The notes: generated by a model not told the origin, from the sequence alone. Counted from the stretch's first letter, positions 18,477 through 27,976 are shown. The stretch: DNA of 64,000 nt from Clostridiaceae bacterium (GCA_902362865.1 CABIYE010000001.1:310001-374000); one strand, 5' to 3'. Translations and numbers: made by a program.

Positions 18477-18740
18477 ATGGTTAGCAAAAAGGTTAAAATT
18501 ATCAACCCTACAGGCCTTCATTTAAGACCTGCCGGCATGTTTTGCAACACAGCGGTAAAATTTAAAAGCAAGGTTCTTTTTCAGCATGGTACGACACAGG
18601 CGAATGCTAAGAGTGTGCTGAGTGTGCTTGGCGCATGCGTGAAACAGGGAGATGAGATTGAGCTGATCTGTGAAGGAGAGGATGAAGGAGAGGCTCTTGC
18701 AGCGATGGTAAGTGCGGTTGAGGATGGGCTTGGTGAGTAA
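18477..18740 (+). CDS. ptsH: HPr-family phosphocarrier protein
   Basis: An 87-residue HPr fold. His15 lies in the GLHLRPA motif (the site phosphorylated by enzyme I) and Ser46 in NAKSVLSVL (the site used by HPr kinase in Firmicutes). Both key residues are present, so it could act in sugar uptake or as a regulator. It has its own AGGGAAATT ribosome binding site 17 bases after cdaR and is followed by a terminator, making it the last gene of the cdaA operon. No enzyme I gene is adjacent, so whether it is the main HPr or a dedicated paralogue is open. Confidence 0.9.
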   Translation: MVSKKVKIINPTGLHLRPAGMFCNTAVKFKSKVLFQHGTTQANAKSVLSVLGACVKQGDEIELICEGEDEGEALAAMVSAVEDGLGE

Positions 18741-18759
18741 AAATGATTCATTAGCAGAG

Positions 18760-18798
18760 CAGGCATTTTGCGGCAATATCACAGAATGCCTGTTTCTG
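18760..18798 (+). terminator. Intrinsic terminator after HPr
   Basis: An 8-bp stem (CAGGCATT at 18760-18767 with AATGCCTG at 18785-18792), a 17-base interior and a short T-rich tail. It ends the cdaA-cdaR-HPr transcript. Confidence 0.6.
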
Positions 18799-18800
18799 TG

Positions 18801-18829
18801 TTGATTATAGCGTTTGAAGTGCATATAGA
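18801..18829 (+). promoter_or_regulatory. Sigma-A promoter for the surface locus first gene
   Basis: TTGATT (18801-18806), 17-base spacer, TATAGA (18824-18829), 22 bases ahead of the next start codon. Confidence 0.6.
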
Positions 18830-18850
18830 AGAAATTGGAGAGTACATGAA

Positions 18851-20671
18851 ATGAATAAATTGAAAAAAGCTTTTGTTCTGGTCGGTATGGTGACTGCTGT
18901 TCCGATCACGGTAATAGCGTTGCTTGTGGTTTTTAGCATCCAGTGGATGTTTCATACATGGAGCAATTTGACAATGGAAGAATTGATGTTTCATTTACAG
19001 GCTCCGCTGGAAGGTACAAATGAAGGGATGATTGTGGATTACTTGAATACTTGTGCTGTTCCGGCAATCCTGATACTGCTTACGATGATTCTGATATTAC
19101 TTAGCTGCCGGAAGCAGAAGAAATGTTTTTGGATTACACTTATATCAGTAGTGGTTTCTGTTTCGGCTATGGCGACATCGGTGAGAGCTGCGTGGAACAA
19201 ACTGGATGTTGGAGGATATACAGAATCTCAAAGCACATACTCGACTTTTGTTGACGATTATTATGTGGATCCGGCTGGGGTTGAAATTACTTTTCCGGAA
19301 CAAAAGAGGAACCTTATTTACATATTTCTTGAATCCATGGAAACTACTTATACGGATATAGAGAATGGAGGAGGGTTTGAAGAAAATTTCATACCGGAGC
19401 TGACAAAACTGGCACAGGAAAATGAAGATTTTTCGGGAAATGATAATCAGTTAAACGGCGGCTATCCAATGCCGGGAGCAACTTGGACAATGGGAGCAAT
19501 GTTTGCACAGACGTCGGGGCTTCCGCTGAATATTCCGATTGACGATAATGCTATGAATACGCAGGATTCTTTTTTTGAAGGAGCTGTTACGCTGGGAGAT
19601 ATTCTGGAAGATGCCGGGTATTCGCAGACTTTAATGATTGGTTCAGAAGCTGATTTTGGGGGAAGGAAGCTTTATTTTACAGAGCATGGCAACTATGATA
19701 TACTAGATTTTAATTATGCACATGACAATAATCTGATTCCTCAGGATTACCGGGTGTGGTGGGGCTATGAAGACGAAAAACTTTTTGGATTTGCAAAAGA
19801 AAAATTGCTCGAGCTGGCAGATGGAGAAAGCCCGTTCAACTTTACGATGCTGACAGTTGATACTCATTTTGAAGATGGATATGTCTGCCAGAGTTGTCCG
19901 GATACGTTTGGCGACAATCAATATGCAAATGTCATGGCATGTTCAAGCAGACAGGTTGCCGAATTTATTGAATGGATACAGGAACAGCCGTTTTATGAAA
20001 ATACGACGATAGTTCTGGCGGGGGATCATTTAACTATGGACAGCGATTTCTGTGAGGATGTTGATGAAGATTATGTAAGAAAAACTTATGTTTCCTACAT
20101 AAATTCTGCAGTTGAAACAGAGAATAACACAGAGAGACGGGAATACACAACATTTGATATGTTCCCGACAGTACTTGGAAGTATAGGAGTACAAATAGAA
20201 GGAGAAAGGCTGGGACTGGGAACGAATCTGTTCTCAAATACACAGACTTTATCTGAACGATTTGGAAATGAAAAAATTTCCGAAGAGGTTACTAAAAAGT
20301 CTAAATTGATAGAAGAGTTATCAGACATAAAAGAAGAAACAAGTGAGACGGTAACCGAAGAAATAGAGCCGACTGCAGTAATTACTGCGGGCACTTATGA
20401 TTTTACTACGGGAAATCTGCCGGTAATAATAAGTCAGATTCAGGATGCGCCGGACACGATCCAGTCAGTGAAGATTGCAGTGTGGACACAGGAGGATCAG
20501 AGCGATCTTCAATGGATTCAGACAGGCATGGATGAGAATGGAAATTTTGCCGTAGATGTTAATATAGCCGGTTTTAATTATAGAGAAGGAATGTATTATA
20601 TTGTTGCATTTTTGGAAGATGATGCGGGAAATTTGTATACAATTGGCGGAACTATAGGTTTCGTCGATTGA
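18851..20671 (+). CDS. MdoB/LtaS-like phosphoglycerol transferase with C-terminal GBS-Bsp-like domain
   Basis: A membrane sulfatase-fold enzyme predicted to transfer phosphoglycerol onto a surface glycan or lipid anchor. The N-terminus has hydrophobic segments at about 8-30, 72-92 and 98-118. The extracellular catalytic domain contains LIYIFLESME (metal site), the ATWTMGAMFAQTSG segment that in MdoB-type enzymes carries the nucleophilic threonine, and AGDH near the end. A linker rich in Glu and Thr follows, then a ~95-residue tail (TAGTYDF...SVKIAVWTQEDQSDLQW...) that fits the GBS-Bsp-like repeat of Firmicutes wall proteins. The motif spacing is closer to MdoB than to classical LtaS. It is first in the surface locus, with its own promoter. 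Substrate unknown. Confidence 0.85.
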   Translation: MNKLKKAFVLVGMVTAVPITVIALLVVFSIQWMFHTWSNLTMEELMFHLQAPLEGTNEGMIVDYLNTCAVPAILILLTMILILLSCRKQKKCFWITLISVVVSVSAMATSVRAAWNKLDVGGYTESQSTYSTFVDDYYVDPAGVEITFPEQKRNLIYIFLESMETTYTDIENGGGFEENFIPELTKLAQENEDFSGNDNQLNGGYPMPGATWTMGAMFAQTSGLPLNIPIDDNAMNTQDSFFEGAVTLGDILEDAGYSQTLMIGSEADFGGRKLYFTEHGNYDILDFNYAHDNNLIPQDYRVWWGYEDEKLFGFAKEKLLELADGESPFNFTMLTVDTHFEDGYVCQSCPDTFGDNQYANVMACSSRQVAEFIEWIQEQPFYENTTIVLAGDHLTMDSDFCEDVDEDYVRKTYVSYINSAVETENNTERREYTTFDMFPTVLGSIGVQIEGERLGLGTNLFSNTQTLSERFGNEKISEEVTKKSKLIEELSDIKEETSETVTEEIEPTAVITAGTYDFTTGNLPVIISQIQDAPDTIQSVKIAVWTQEDQSDLQWIQTGMDENGNFAVDVNIAGFNYREGMYYIVAFLEDDAGNLYTIGGTIGFVD

Positions 20672-20716
20672 TTATAAATTATAATGAAAGAACACATTTA
20701 AAGAAAGGGAATACGT

Positions 20717-21625
20717 ATGAAAAAAATAACATTGGTTATCATGGCAGCTGGAATTGGCAGCCGTTTTGGAGGCGGAATTAAGCAGTTGGAACCTGTGGGA
20801 CCTAATGGTGAAATTATCATGGATTATTCTATTTATGATGCTTTGGAAGCAGGGTTTAACAAAGTTGTTTTTGTGCTCAGAAAAGATTTGGAAAAAGATT
20901 TTAAAGAAATTATTGGAAAAAGGATTGAGGATAAAGTCGAAGTGGAGTATGCATTCCAGGAGTTGAACGATATTCCGGGTGAATATCTTTACAAGTTCAA
21001 AGGGCGAATGAAGCCATGGGGAACAGGACAGGCGATTTTGTGCTGTAAAGACGTAGTAAAGGAGCCGTTTCTTGTAATTAATGCGGATGATTATTATGGA
21101 AAGGAAGCCTACAAGGTAGCTTATGAATATCTTACAGGAACAGAGGGCGGCAAGCAGCTGGAAGCATGCATGGTTGGTTTTGTTTTAAAAAATACACTGA
21201 GTGATAATGGCGGTGTTACGAGAGGAGTCTGCAAGGTTGGCGACAGCAGGATGCTGACAGATATCGTAGAAGTCCACAATATTATCAAAACTCCCGATGG
21301 AGCCGGAGTAGAGACAGATGACGGAGTGAAGCCAATAGATATTAATTCGGAGGTGTCTATGAATATGTGGGGGCTCACGCCGGACTTTTTCCGGATACTG
21401 GAAAATGGATTCCGCCAATTCCTTGAAGAGACGCCGGCAGATGATCTGAAGGCAGAATATTTGCTGCCAACGATTATCGGAGATTTGTTAAAAGAAAATA
21501 AAATACAGGTAAAAGTATTACAGTCAAAAGATAAATGGTTTGGAGTAACCTATAAGGAGGATAAAAAAGAAGTTACCGAGGCGATTAAAGAATTGATTCG
21601 CTCCGGTTTGTATCAAAATTATTGA
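20717..21625 (+). CDS. Sugar nucleotidyltransferase
   Basis: A 302-residue Rossmann-like nucleotidyltransferase. The N-terminal MAAGIGSRFGGGIKQLEPVG is the NTP-binding signature, with an unusual GSRFGG in place of the classical GxGTRL. NADDYYGKEA carries the metal-binding aspartates and KPWGTGQAIL follows the base-recognition region. It probably makes an NDP-sugar donor for the surface polysaccharide; which sugar and nucleotide cannot be told. The start is preceded by AAAGGGAA. It lies 45 bases after the phosphoglycerol transferase and may share its message. RmlA in this window is a separate, different gene. Confidence 0.85.
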   Translation: MKKITLVIMAAGIGSRFGGGIKQLEPVGPNGEIIMDYSIYDALEAGFNKVVFVLRKDLEKDFKEIIGKRIEDKVEVEYAFQELNDIPGEYLYKFKGRMKPWGTGQAILCCKDVVKEPFLVINADDYYGKEAYKVAYEYLTGTEGGKQLEACMVGFVLKNTLSDNGGVTRGVCKVGDSRMLTDIVEVHNIIKTPDGAGVETDDGVKPIDINSEVSMNMWGLTPDFFRILENGFRQFLEETPADDLKAEYLLPTIIGDLLKENKIQVKVLQSKDKWFGVTYKEDKKEVTEAIKELIRSGLYQNY

Positions 21626-21653
21626 TTTGCATTAGGGGCCAGGGTGATAACAT

Positions 21654-23648
21654 ATGATAAGAAAAAATAAAATCGGTTTCATGAGCATTTGTATTTGTCT
21701 CGGAATTCTGTTGGGGTTGGGAATGAATGCCAGAGCCGAAGAATATCGTGAAAAAACCGTGACTGCCATGGATGAAAATGGAAACATTTATGAAGTGGGA
21801 GAAGAAAGTGACTTAGAAAAGGAAGATGCGGAGATATCTGTATTTAGCCTGGAAGAAAGTGGGAAAGTCGTTAATTTTAATACGAAGGGCAGTGTGCTTA
21901 CAGAGTATTTAGAAGATTCGACCAGAATTGAAGGATATACCTGCGGAGCGTATGCGGCAGATGCCGCTTATCTGGGTGAATATGACGGAAAAGTGAAGTT
22001 TTTGCTGGGCGGCGTCGTTGGCTGGGTGAGTGCATCAGAAGTGCAGGTGCTTGACAGGGCATCCGTCAGTTCGGTGAGTTATTATACGGTGAATAACGGA
22101 AGGTTAATACATAAAATTACTGCGAATGTTCAGAATGATTCCTATGTATCAACACTTGATAACGGTCCTGCGCCTTCCTATCTGTCAGAGGGGAAGAAAT
22201 ACTATAGTTATGATGGACATTATTTCTATCCTGAAGGACAGTGGAATATTATGCAGGATGATTATTATTACGCTTCAAGAGAGAGGGCGTTAAACGCAGA
22301 TTCTCCATTTTATAATTATTTTCAATTTCTTCCAATTAGAAGCCGCACGAATTATTCGGCGTCTGAACTGGGAAAGATGATTAATGACAGAGTTTCCTCA
22401 ACTTCCAAAATGAAAAATATTGGAAGTGCTATGGTGGAAAAGCAGAATACATATGGCGTAAATGCACTGATTATGACAGGAATTGCTGCAAATGAGAGCG
22501 CGTGGGGGGCAAGCAGCATTGCTCAAAATAAAAATAATCTGTTTGGATTGAATGCGGTAGATTCTTCCCCCGGACAGAGTGCAAACTATTTTGCCAGTGT
22601 GGAACAGTGTGTAAAGGAGTTTGCAGATACCTGGATGTCCAGGGGATATCTGTATCCGGATGATTGGAGATATTTTGGCGGATTTCTGGGGAACAAAGCA
22701 AGCGGGCTCAACGTAAAATATGCTTCTGACCCATACTGGGGTGAAAAAGCAGCCGCTGTAGCATGGACTCTGGATAAAGCCGGTAATAATATTGATCAGT
22801 ATCAATATACGATTGGAATTAAGGGAACGGAAAGACGGACAAATTCGCATGAAAATGTAAATGTCCGTGCACAGAGCAATACGGAATGTACAGTGTTGTA
22901 TAAAACAGGAGAGCAGAAGGAATCTGCAGTTCTTATTCTGGACAGTACTCCGGAAAATGGATTTTATAAGATTCAGAGCGATGGTGTGCTAACCAGCAGC
23001 AGAAACGGTATAACGAAAGAAACCGGTCAGTATTCTTTTAGCAGTATGTATGCTTATATATCAGCAGAATATGTTGATATTGTCAGCAGTGGCACAGAAG
23101 GATTTCGGGATGTAAAGACCGGAGACTGGTATTATGATGCTGTTATGTATGTGTATGAAAAAGGAATTATGACGGGGCTTAATGCCCAGTTGTTCGGAGC
23201 ATCCCAGAATTTGGCGAGAGCACAGTTTGCTGTTGTTCTGCATCGTATAGAGGGAGAACCCCAGAGTTCATGGTCAGATGTGTTCCCGGACGTGCCGCAG
23301 GGAATCTGGTATACGGATGCCGTTTCCTGGGCAGCTGAAAAGGGAATTGTACGGGGATATGAAGCGACAGGATTATTTGGCCCTGCTGACTTCATTAACC
23401 GGGAACAATTTGTAACAATGATGTATCGATATGCTTTGATGAAAGGCTATGATACCGGTGCGCGGGCAGATATCAGCGGATATCCTGATGCGTCAGATGT
23501 GAATGAGTTTGCGCAGGATGCAGTAAAGTGGGCGGTTGCCTGTGGAATGATACAGGGAGACAATGGATATCTGAATCCGCAGGGTTATGCGAATAGAGCG
23601 GAATGTGCAACGATTATTCAGCGTTTTATTGAAGCATTTGAAAATTAG
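21654..23648 (+). CDS. SLH-anchored beta-N-acetylglucosaminidase (wall hydrolase)
   Basis: An exported autolysin-type enzyme held on the wall. Signal peptide of ~28 residues ending ARA-EE. The central part (about residues 230-390) is a glucosaminidase domain with the conserved glutamate in ITGIAANESAWGASSIAQNKNNLFGLNA (present as IAANESAWG near residue 281). After it comes an SH3-like stretch beginning VNVRAQSN. The last ~190 residues hold three SLH domains (FRDVKTGDWYYDAV; FPDVPQGIWYTDAV; YPDASDVNEFAQDAV), each ending in a TRAE-like motif (ARAQ, NREQ, NRAE). Family role: cleavage of peptidoglycan glycan strands. The adjacent SLH protease has the same C-terminal layout, and the two probably share one transcript. 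Confidence 0.9.
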   Translation: MIRKNKIGFMSICICLGILLGLGMNARAEEYREKTVTAMDENGNIYEVGEESDLEKEDAEISVFSLEESGKVVNFNTKGSVLTEYLEDSTRIEGYTCGAYAADAAYLGEYDGKVKFLLGGVVGWVSASEVQVLDRASVSSVSYYTVNNGRLIHKITANVQNDSYVSTLDNGPAPSYLSEGKKYYSYDGHYFYPEGQWNIMQDDYYYASRERALNADSPFYNYFQFLPIRSRTNYSASELGKMINDRVSSTSKMKNIGSAMVEKQNTYGVNALIMTGIAANESAWGASSIAQNKNNLFGLNAVDSSPGQSANYFASVEQCVKEFADTWMSRGYLYPDDWRYFGGFLGNKASGLNVKYASDPYWGEKAAAVAWTLDKAGNNIDQYQYTIGIKGTERRTNSHENVNVRAQSNTECTVLYKTGEQKESAVLILDSTPENGFYKIQSDGVLTSSRNGITKETGQYSFSSMYAYISAEYVDIVSSGTEGFRDVKTGDWYYDAVMYVYEKGIMTGLNAQLFGASQNLARAQFAVVLHRIEGEPQSSWSDVFPDVPQGIWYTDAVSWAAEKGIVRGYEATGLFGPADFINREQFVTMMYRYALMKGYDTGARADISGYPDASDVNEFAQDAVKWAVACGMIQGDNGYLNPQGYANRAECATIIQRFIEAFEN

Positions 23649-23658
23649 TTTAGGGCGG

Positions 23659-25515
23659 ATGGATATGGTACGTAAGAAGAAAAAGGTAAGATGCATAGCG
23701 GCTGTTTTGGTTATCGGGGCGCTGCTTTGTGAGAGATATATGCCTGTTCAGGCAAAAACAGTGCCTGAAAATTATGAACAGGGCGAGATTCTGGTATTAT
23801 ATGAAGAAGGAGTACAGATATCTGAAATAATAGAAGATGTGCCTGACGAGGTGGAGAGAACGGAGGTTCTGGCAGAATCCGGGGATGAAGCAATTGCGTT
23901 GGTTCAGTTTCAGGAAGATGTGGCGGTAGATGAGGCCGTAAAGGAATATGAAAAAAAGGACGGCGTGCTGGCTGTAACGCCGAATTATATTTTGGAACTG
24001 AATGAGACAGAAGTGCCGGATGATCCGGGAATAACCGATCAGCAGTATTTGTCAAAGGTTTGTGCAGAAGAAGCATGGGAGTATTACGGGCAGATGATAC
24101 ATGAAAAAGTCCGCGTTGCTGTTCTGGATACGGGGGCTGATATCCATCATCCGGATCTGCAGAATATCATTAATCTTGAGGTGAGTGGGGAAGTGCTGGA
24201 TAAGAACGGCACCATGGGCCCTCTTCAGGGAGATGATTATATCAATGGTACGTATTCATCATCAGGAACGGGGCATGGAACCCATGTTTGTGGAATTTTA
24301 GCTGCCGAGGCCAATAATCAGCAGGGAATTGCGGGAGTTGGAAGCTGTCTTGATAATTCGGCGATTGAACTGATGGTAATTGATATTTTCTCAAATGTTA
24401 AGACAACAAACATGGCGTATCTCATCTATGGTATGGAGTATGCTGCCGAACAAGGGGCAAAAGTTATTAATTTAAGTCTGGGTGTGGATAAAAACCGAAT
24501 AGATGATACAGTTTTGAAAGCTGAATGCGACAGGCTGAAGGAAAACAATATTACGCTGGTGTGCGCGGCCGGAAATGATGGAACCAGTGATAAAGGACAA
24601 GTGCAGGAAGTTCCCTGTGATTATGATTCAACAGTTGGTGTTGCTGCGGTAGATGCAGAAAATCAGCGAGCTTCTTTTTCGAATTATGGAACGAAAAAAG
24701 ATATTGCGGCACCGGGAGTGAATATATACAGTACATTAAAAACCTCTTCTTATGGAAAAAAGAGCGGAACATCTATGGCTGCACCTATTGTTTCAGCGGC
24801 AGCCGGCATGATATATGCACTTAGGCCTGATATTACAACGGCAGAGGTCAAGGAGATTTTGAAGAAGACCGCCGATCGGATTCCTGATGAAGATATGCAG
24901 GAAATCGGTGTTTTAAATTGTGAGAGCGCATTGAAAGCCACAGGGGGAAAGGTATGGCTGCCTTTTAAGGATGTTGCCGTAAACAGTTGGTATTATGATC
25001 ATGTTGCTTATATATATAAGCAGGAAATAATGACAGGACTGACGGATACTATTTTTGGACCGGAAGATGGTCTTGTAAGAGCACAGTTTGCTATGATTCT
25101 TTATCGTCTGGTTGGAGAACCCGAGGCACTTTATATGTGGACATTTCCGGATGTAGGAGAAAATGAATGGTATACGGATGCGGTAGCCTGGGCCGGAGAG
25201 TGTGGAGTAATAACCGGTTATACGAACAATGGCTGTTTTGGACCGAATGATCTGATTAACCGTGAACAGCTTGCCGTTATGTTATACCGTTATACAAAGA
25301 TTCAGGAAAGCGATATGGGACCTGTTGATTATAGTGAGATGGAACGGTTTGAAGATTCGGCTTCTGTTAGTGATTTCGCCAAAGACGCGGTAGCCTGGGC
25401 AGTAAATGCAGGAATTATACAGGGAGATAATGGGAGAATAAATCCACAGGGAAATGCAAGCCGTGCAGAATGCGCAACAATGACAGAGCGGTTTTTGAAG
25501 GTGATTGGAAGATGA
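23659..25515 (+). CDS. SLH-anchored subtilisin-like serine protease
   Basis: A secreted S8 protease. The start is at the ATG at 23659 (AGGG just upstream; an ATG at 23665 is equally possible); the longer frame upstream lies inside the preceding gene. The N-terminus is basic then hydrophobic, ending PVQA-KT. A ~90-residue propeptide-like region follows. Catalytic residues are Asp157 (VLDTGAD), His206 (GHGTH) and Ser372 (GTSMAAP), all present. The C-terminal third carries three SLH domains (FKDVAVNSWYYDHV; FPDVGENEWYTDAV; FEDSASVSDFAKDAV) with RAQ, NREQ and SRAE motifs, so the enzyme is expected to sit on the wall polysaccharide. The stop overlaps the start of the pyruvyl transferase. Confidence 0.9.
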   Translation: MDMVRKKKKVRCIAAVLVIGALLCERYMPVQAKTVPENYEQGEILVLYEEGVQISEIIEDVPDEVERTEVLAESGDEAIALVQFQEDVAVDEAVKEYEKKDGVLAVTPNYILELNETEVPDDPGITDQQYLSKVCAEEAWEYYGQMIHEKVRVAVLDTGADIHHPDLQNIINLEVSGEVLDKNGTMGPLQGDDYINGTYSSSGTGHGTHVCGILAAEANNQQGIAGVGSCLDNSAIELMVIDIFSNVKTTNMAYLIYGMEYAAEQGAKVINLSLGVDKNRIDDTVLKAECDRLKENNITLVCAAGNDGTSDKGQVQEVPCDYDSTVGVAAVDAENQRASFSNYGTKKDIAAPGVNIYSTLKTSSYGKKSGTSMAAPIVSAAAGMIYALRPDITTAEVKEILKKTADRIPDEDMQEIGVLNCESALKATGGKVWLPFKDVAVNSWYYDHVAYIYKQEIMTGLTDTIFGPEDGLVRAQFAMILYRLVGEPEALYMWTFPDVGENEWYTDAVAWAGECGVITGYTNNGCFGPNDLINREQLAVMLYRYTKIQESDMGPVDYSEMERFEDSASVSDFAKDAVAWAVNAGIIQGDNGRINPQGNASRAECATMTERFLKVIGR

Positions 25516-26618
25516 AAAAGGTATTGATATATGCATATATGGCGGGAAATCTGGGGGATGATCTGATGGTTCTGGTATTATGTCAAAGATATCCTAATGT
25601 GAACTTCAGACTTTGGGCAGACAAATCTTATAAAAAAAGGTTTCAGCATATCCGTAATTTGAAAGTTTACTCACCGGATGATAAAAAAGTTCTTTTTTGG
25701 AATCGTTTCTGGAATAAAATGAAAAGAAACGATAAAGATATTTTTGGAATGCTGGTAAGAAATTCAGACGCTACTGTGCATGTAGGAGGATCCGTTTATA
25801 TACAGCATGAGAATTATGAAGCAACTTATAATCTCGACAATATGCTGCGAAGTGCAAGTAAAAGAATGTATGTGTGCGGTGCAAATTTTGGACCGTATGA
25901 AGATGAAGAGTATTATAGAAGATATTATGACCTTTTGAAACGGTATGACGGGGTATGCTTTAGAGACCAATATTCTTACCAGTTATTTAAAGAACTGCCG
26001 AATGTGCGGTATGCACCGGATATTGTCTTTAATTATAAGACGCCTGAGAGTAATAAGTGCAGCGAAAAAAGACAGGTACTTTTTTCCGTGATCAGGCTGG
26101 ATGACCGAAAGGGGAAATTTGCAATCAGCCAGTATGCGGAAAATTACAGGCGCTTTATGGTAAAATTAGCGGAGACATATATTCAGAAGGGATATAAAGT
26201 AAAATTTGTTTCTTTCTGTAAAATGCAGGGAGATGAACAGGCAATTTTGCAGATAACAGAAGCTATTTCCCCGGATAAAAAGGAAGAAGTTGATGTTTAT
26301 TTCTACAGAGATAATCTAGCAGAGTGCCTGGAACTTTTTGATGAGTCGGAAGTTGTTGTGGGGACAAGGTTCCATAGTATTATTTTAGGATGGCTGAAAG
26401 GGAAAAAAGTACTTCCAATCGTATATGATAAGAAGACACTTCATGTGTTGGAGGATAATAAATGCCGAAATTATGTGGAACTGGGACAATTGGACCATAT
26501 AGACACGGATAGTTTGCCGGACAAGGCTGAAAGACTTCCGGAAGAGCAGAGAGAATATCTGATCAGAGCGGCAGAGGGGCAGTTTGAAAAATTAAATGAA
26601 TTGCTGGAAGACAGATAA
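25512..26618 (+). CDS. Polysaccharide pyruvyl transferase-family protein (possible CsaB-type)
   Basis: Members of this family add pyruvate ketals from phosphoenolpyruvate to sugars of surface polymers; the CsaB subgroup makes the pyruvylated wall polymer bound by SLH domains. 368 residues from the ATG at 25512, which overlaps the protease stop (ATGA). Recognisable features: N-terminal IYAYMAGNLGDDLM, VHVGGSVYIQ, FGPY, FRDQYSYQLFKEL, and the C-terminal VGTRFHSIILGWLKG followed by LPIVYD, typical of the family. The tight coupling to an SLH protein makes a CsaB-like role attractive, but other family members act on exopolysaccharides, so this remains inference. Confidence 0.8.
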   Translation: MKKVLIYAYMAGNLGDDLMVLVLCQRYPNVNFRLWADKSYKKRFQHIRNLKVYSPDDKKVLFWNRFWNKMKRNDKDIFGMLVRNSDATVHVGGSVYIQHENYEATYNLDNMLRSASKRMYVCGANFGPYEDEEYYRRYYDLLKRYDGVCFRDQYSYQLFKELPNVRYAPDIVFNYKTPESNKCSEKRQVLFSVIRLDDRKGKFAISQYAENYRRFMVKLAETYIQKGYKVKFVSFCKMQGDEQAILQITEAISPDKKEEVDVYFYRDNLAECLELFDESEVVVGTRFHSIILGWLKGKKVLPIVYDKKTLHVLEDNKCRNYVELGQLDHIDTDSLPDKAERLPEEQREYLIRAAEGQFEKLNELLEDR

Positions 26619-26651
26619 CTTTATTTTAATTATGTGAGAGGAAGAGTAGAG

Positions 26652-27917
26652 ATGGAAAAGATAGAACAGCCTTTGGTAAGTATTGTAATGGTAAATTATA
26701 ATCATGAAGAATATATTGGCAAATCTATTGAAAGTGTGTTGGCACAGACTTATGAGAAGTGGGAACTTATTATTATAGACGATGGTTCAACAGATGAATC
26801 GGTGAATATCATTTCTTCCTATGCCGCAAAAGATGACAGGATTAAGTTCTATCCACAGAAAGAAAACAGCCAGATTTGTATTGTAACGAATATAGGTTTT
26901 TCTTATGTAAAGGGAGAACTGGTGGCAAGACTTGATAGTGACGATATCTGGAAACCGGAGAAGCTGGAAAAACAGTTGCAGTATATGGCAGAAAATCCGG
27001 AAGGGGCACTGTGCTTCACAAAGTTAGATATCATCAATGAGAATGGCGTCATTATTAATGATGAGATGCCGGAGCTGTACCGGGCATATAACAGCAGAAG
27101 AGAAAACCGGCAGGGGTGGCTCAGGCAGTTCTTCTTTCAGGGCAATACGTTGATTCAATCCACGCTTCTTATGAAGAAAGAAGTGATTGATGAAATAGGA
27201 ATTTTTAATCTTGCATATATGCAGGGACATGATTTTGACTTCTTTGTGAGGTCGGCTTTAAAATATGATTTTATTTTTTTAGAAGAACCACTGACAGAGT
27301 ATCGAAGAACTGCCAGACAAAACAGCGCACTGAACCCGGATAATAACAGACGCTTTTTCAATGAATTTATGAATGTAAGATTTCATTATTTCGATAATAT
27401 GCCGGACGAATTATTTAAGGAAGTGTTTCAGGAGTATTTTTTGAATAAAGAATCCTCCAGTCACGAAGAATTATTGTGTGAACAGGCGTTTTTGCTGTGC
27501 AGGTGTACGGATGAAGATGATCCGAATCCGGTACTGGGGTTGGCTAAACTGGAAGAATTGATGGAAAATCCCCGGATAGTTGAATTATTAAAGGAGAAAT
27601 TTCATTATACTCCAAAAGATTATTACGAACAGTCCCGAAAGCATTTATTCTATTCTCAGGAGATTGCTGCAGAGAAAGGTGAATTGATGTGGAAAAATAA
27701 CCAGTTGGAGATAGAGATAGACAGTTTAAAGAAATGGCAGAAGCAGGCTCATGAAAAAGAACAGCAGAAAGAAGAGCAGCTGCGGCAGATGAATCAGGAA
27801 ATGCAGTTAAAAGAACAACAGATTCAGATTTTGCGGGAAAAGGTTAATCAAATGGAAAATTCGACAAGCTGGAAGATTACAAAGCCGCTTAGAGAAGTGG
27901 GAAAACGAATGAAATAG
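26652..27917 (+). CDS. GT2-family glycosyltransferase with C-terminal coiled coil
   Basis: An inverting, GT-A-fold glycosyltransferase acting on the cytoplasmic face. The start is at the ATG at 26652, well placed after GAGAGGAAG; an upstream GTG is unlikely. The domain begins VSIVMVNYNHEEYI, with IDDGSTDES and the metal-binding RLDSDD. The last ~70 residues are rich in Gln, Glu and Lys with heptad spacing, predicted to form a coiled coil, which could tether it to a partner or the membrane. The sugar is unknown. It is the last gene of a plus-strand unit and ends at a strong bidirectional terminator. Confidence 0.88.
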   Translation: MEKIEQPLVSIVMVNYNHEEYIGKSIESVLAQTYEKWELIIIDDGSTDESVNIISSYAAKDDRIKFYPQKENSQICIVTNIGFSYVKGELVARLDSDDIWKPEKLEKQLQYMAENPEGALCFTKLDIINENGVIINDEMPELYRAYNSRRENRQGWLRQFFFQGNTLIQSTLLMKKEVIDEIGIFNLAYMQGHDFDFFVRSALKYDFIFLEEPLTEYRRTARQNSALNPDNNRRFFNEFMNVRFHYFDNMPDELFKEVFQEYFLNKESSSHEELLCEQAFLLCRCTDEDDPNPVLGLAKLEELMENPRIVELLKEKFHYTPKDYYEQSRKHLFYSQEIAAEKGELMWKNNQLEIEIDSLKKWQKQAHEKEQQKEEQLRQMNQEMQLKEQQIQILREKVNQMENSTSWKITKPLREVGKRMK

Positions 27918-27931
27918 CGATACATTTGGAT

Positions 27932-27967
27932 AGAGTGGAACCGGCTCATATGAGCCGGTTCCACTCT
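27932..27967. terminator. Bidirectional intrinsic terminator (36-base perfect palindrome)
   Basis: An 18-base arm (AGAGTGGAACCGGCTCAT) is followed immediately by its exact reverse complement, so the hairpin has essentially no free loop beyond the central bases. T-rich sequence follows on the plus strand (TGTTTGTTTT). It lies between the ends of two converging glycosyltransferase genes and can stop both transcripts. Confidence 0.85.
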
Positions 27968-27976
27968 GTTTGTTTT

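Noticed and set aside
18477..18740. Crh-type (regulatory) HPr paralogue
   Set aside because: Crh lacks the phosphorylatable His15, which is present here in GLHLRPA, so a normal HPr is more likely.
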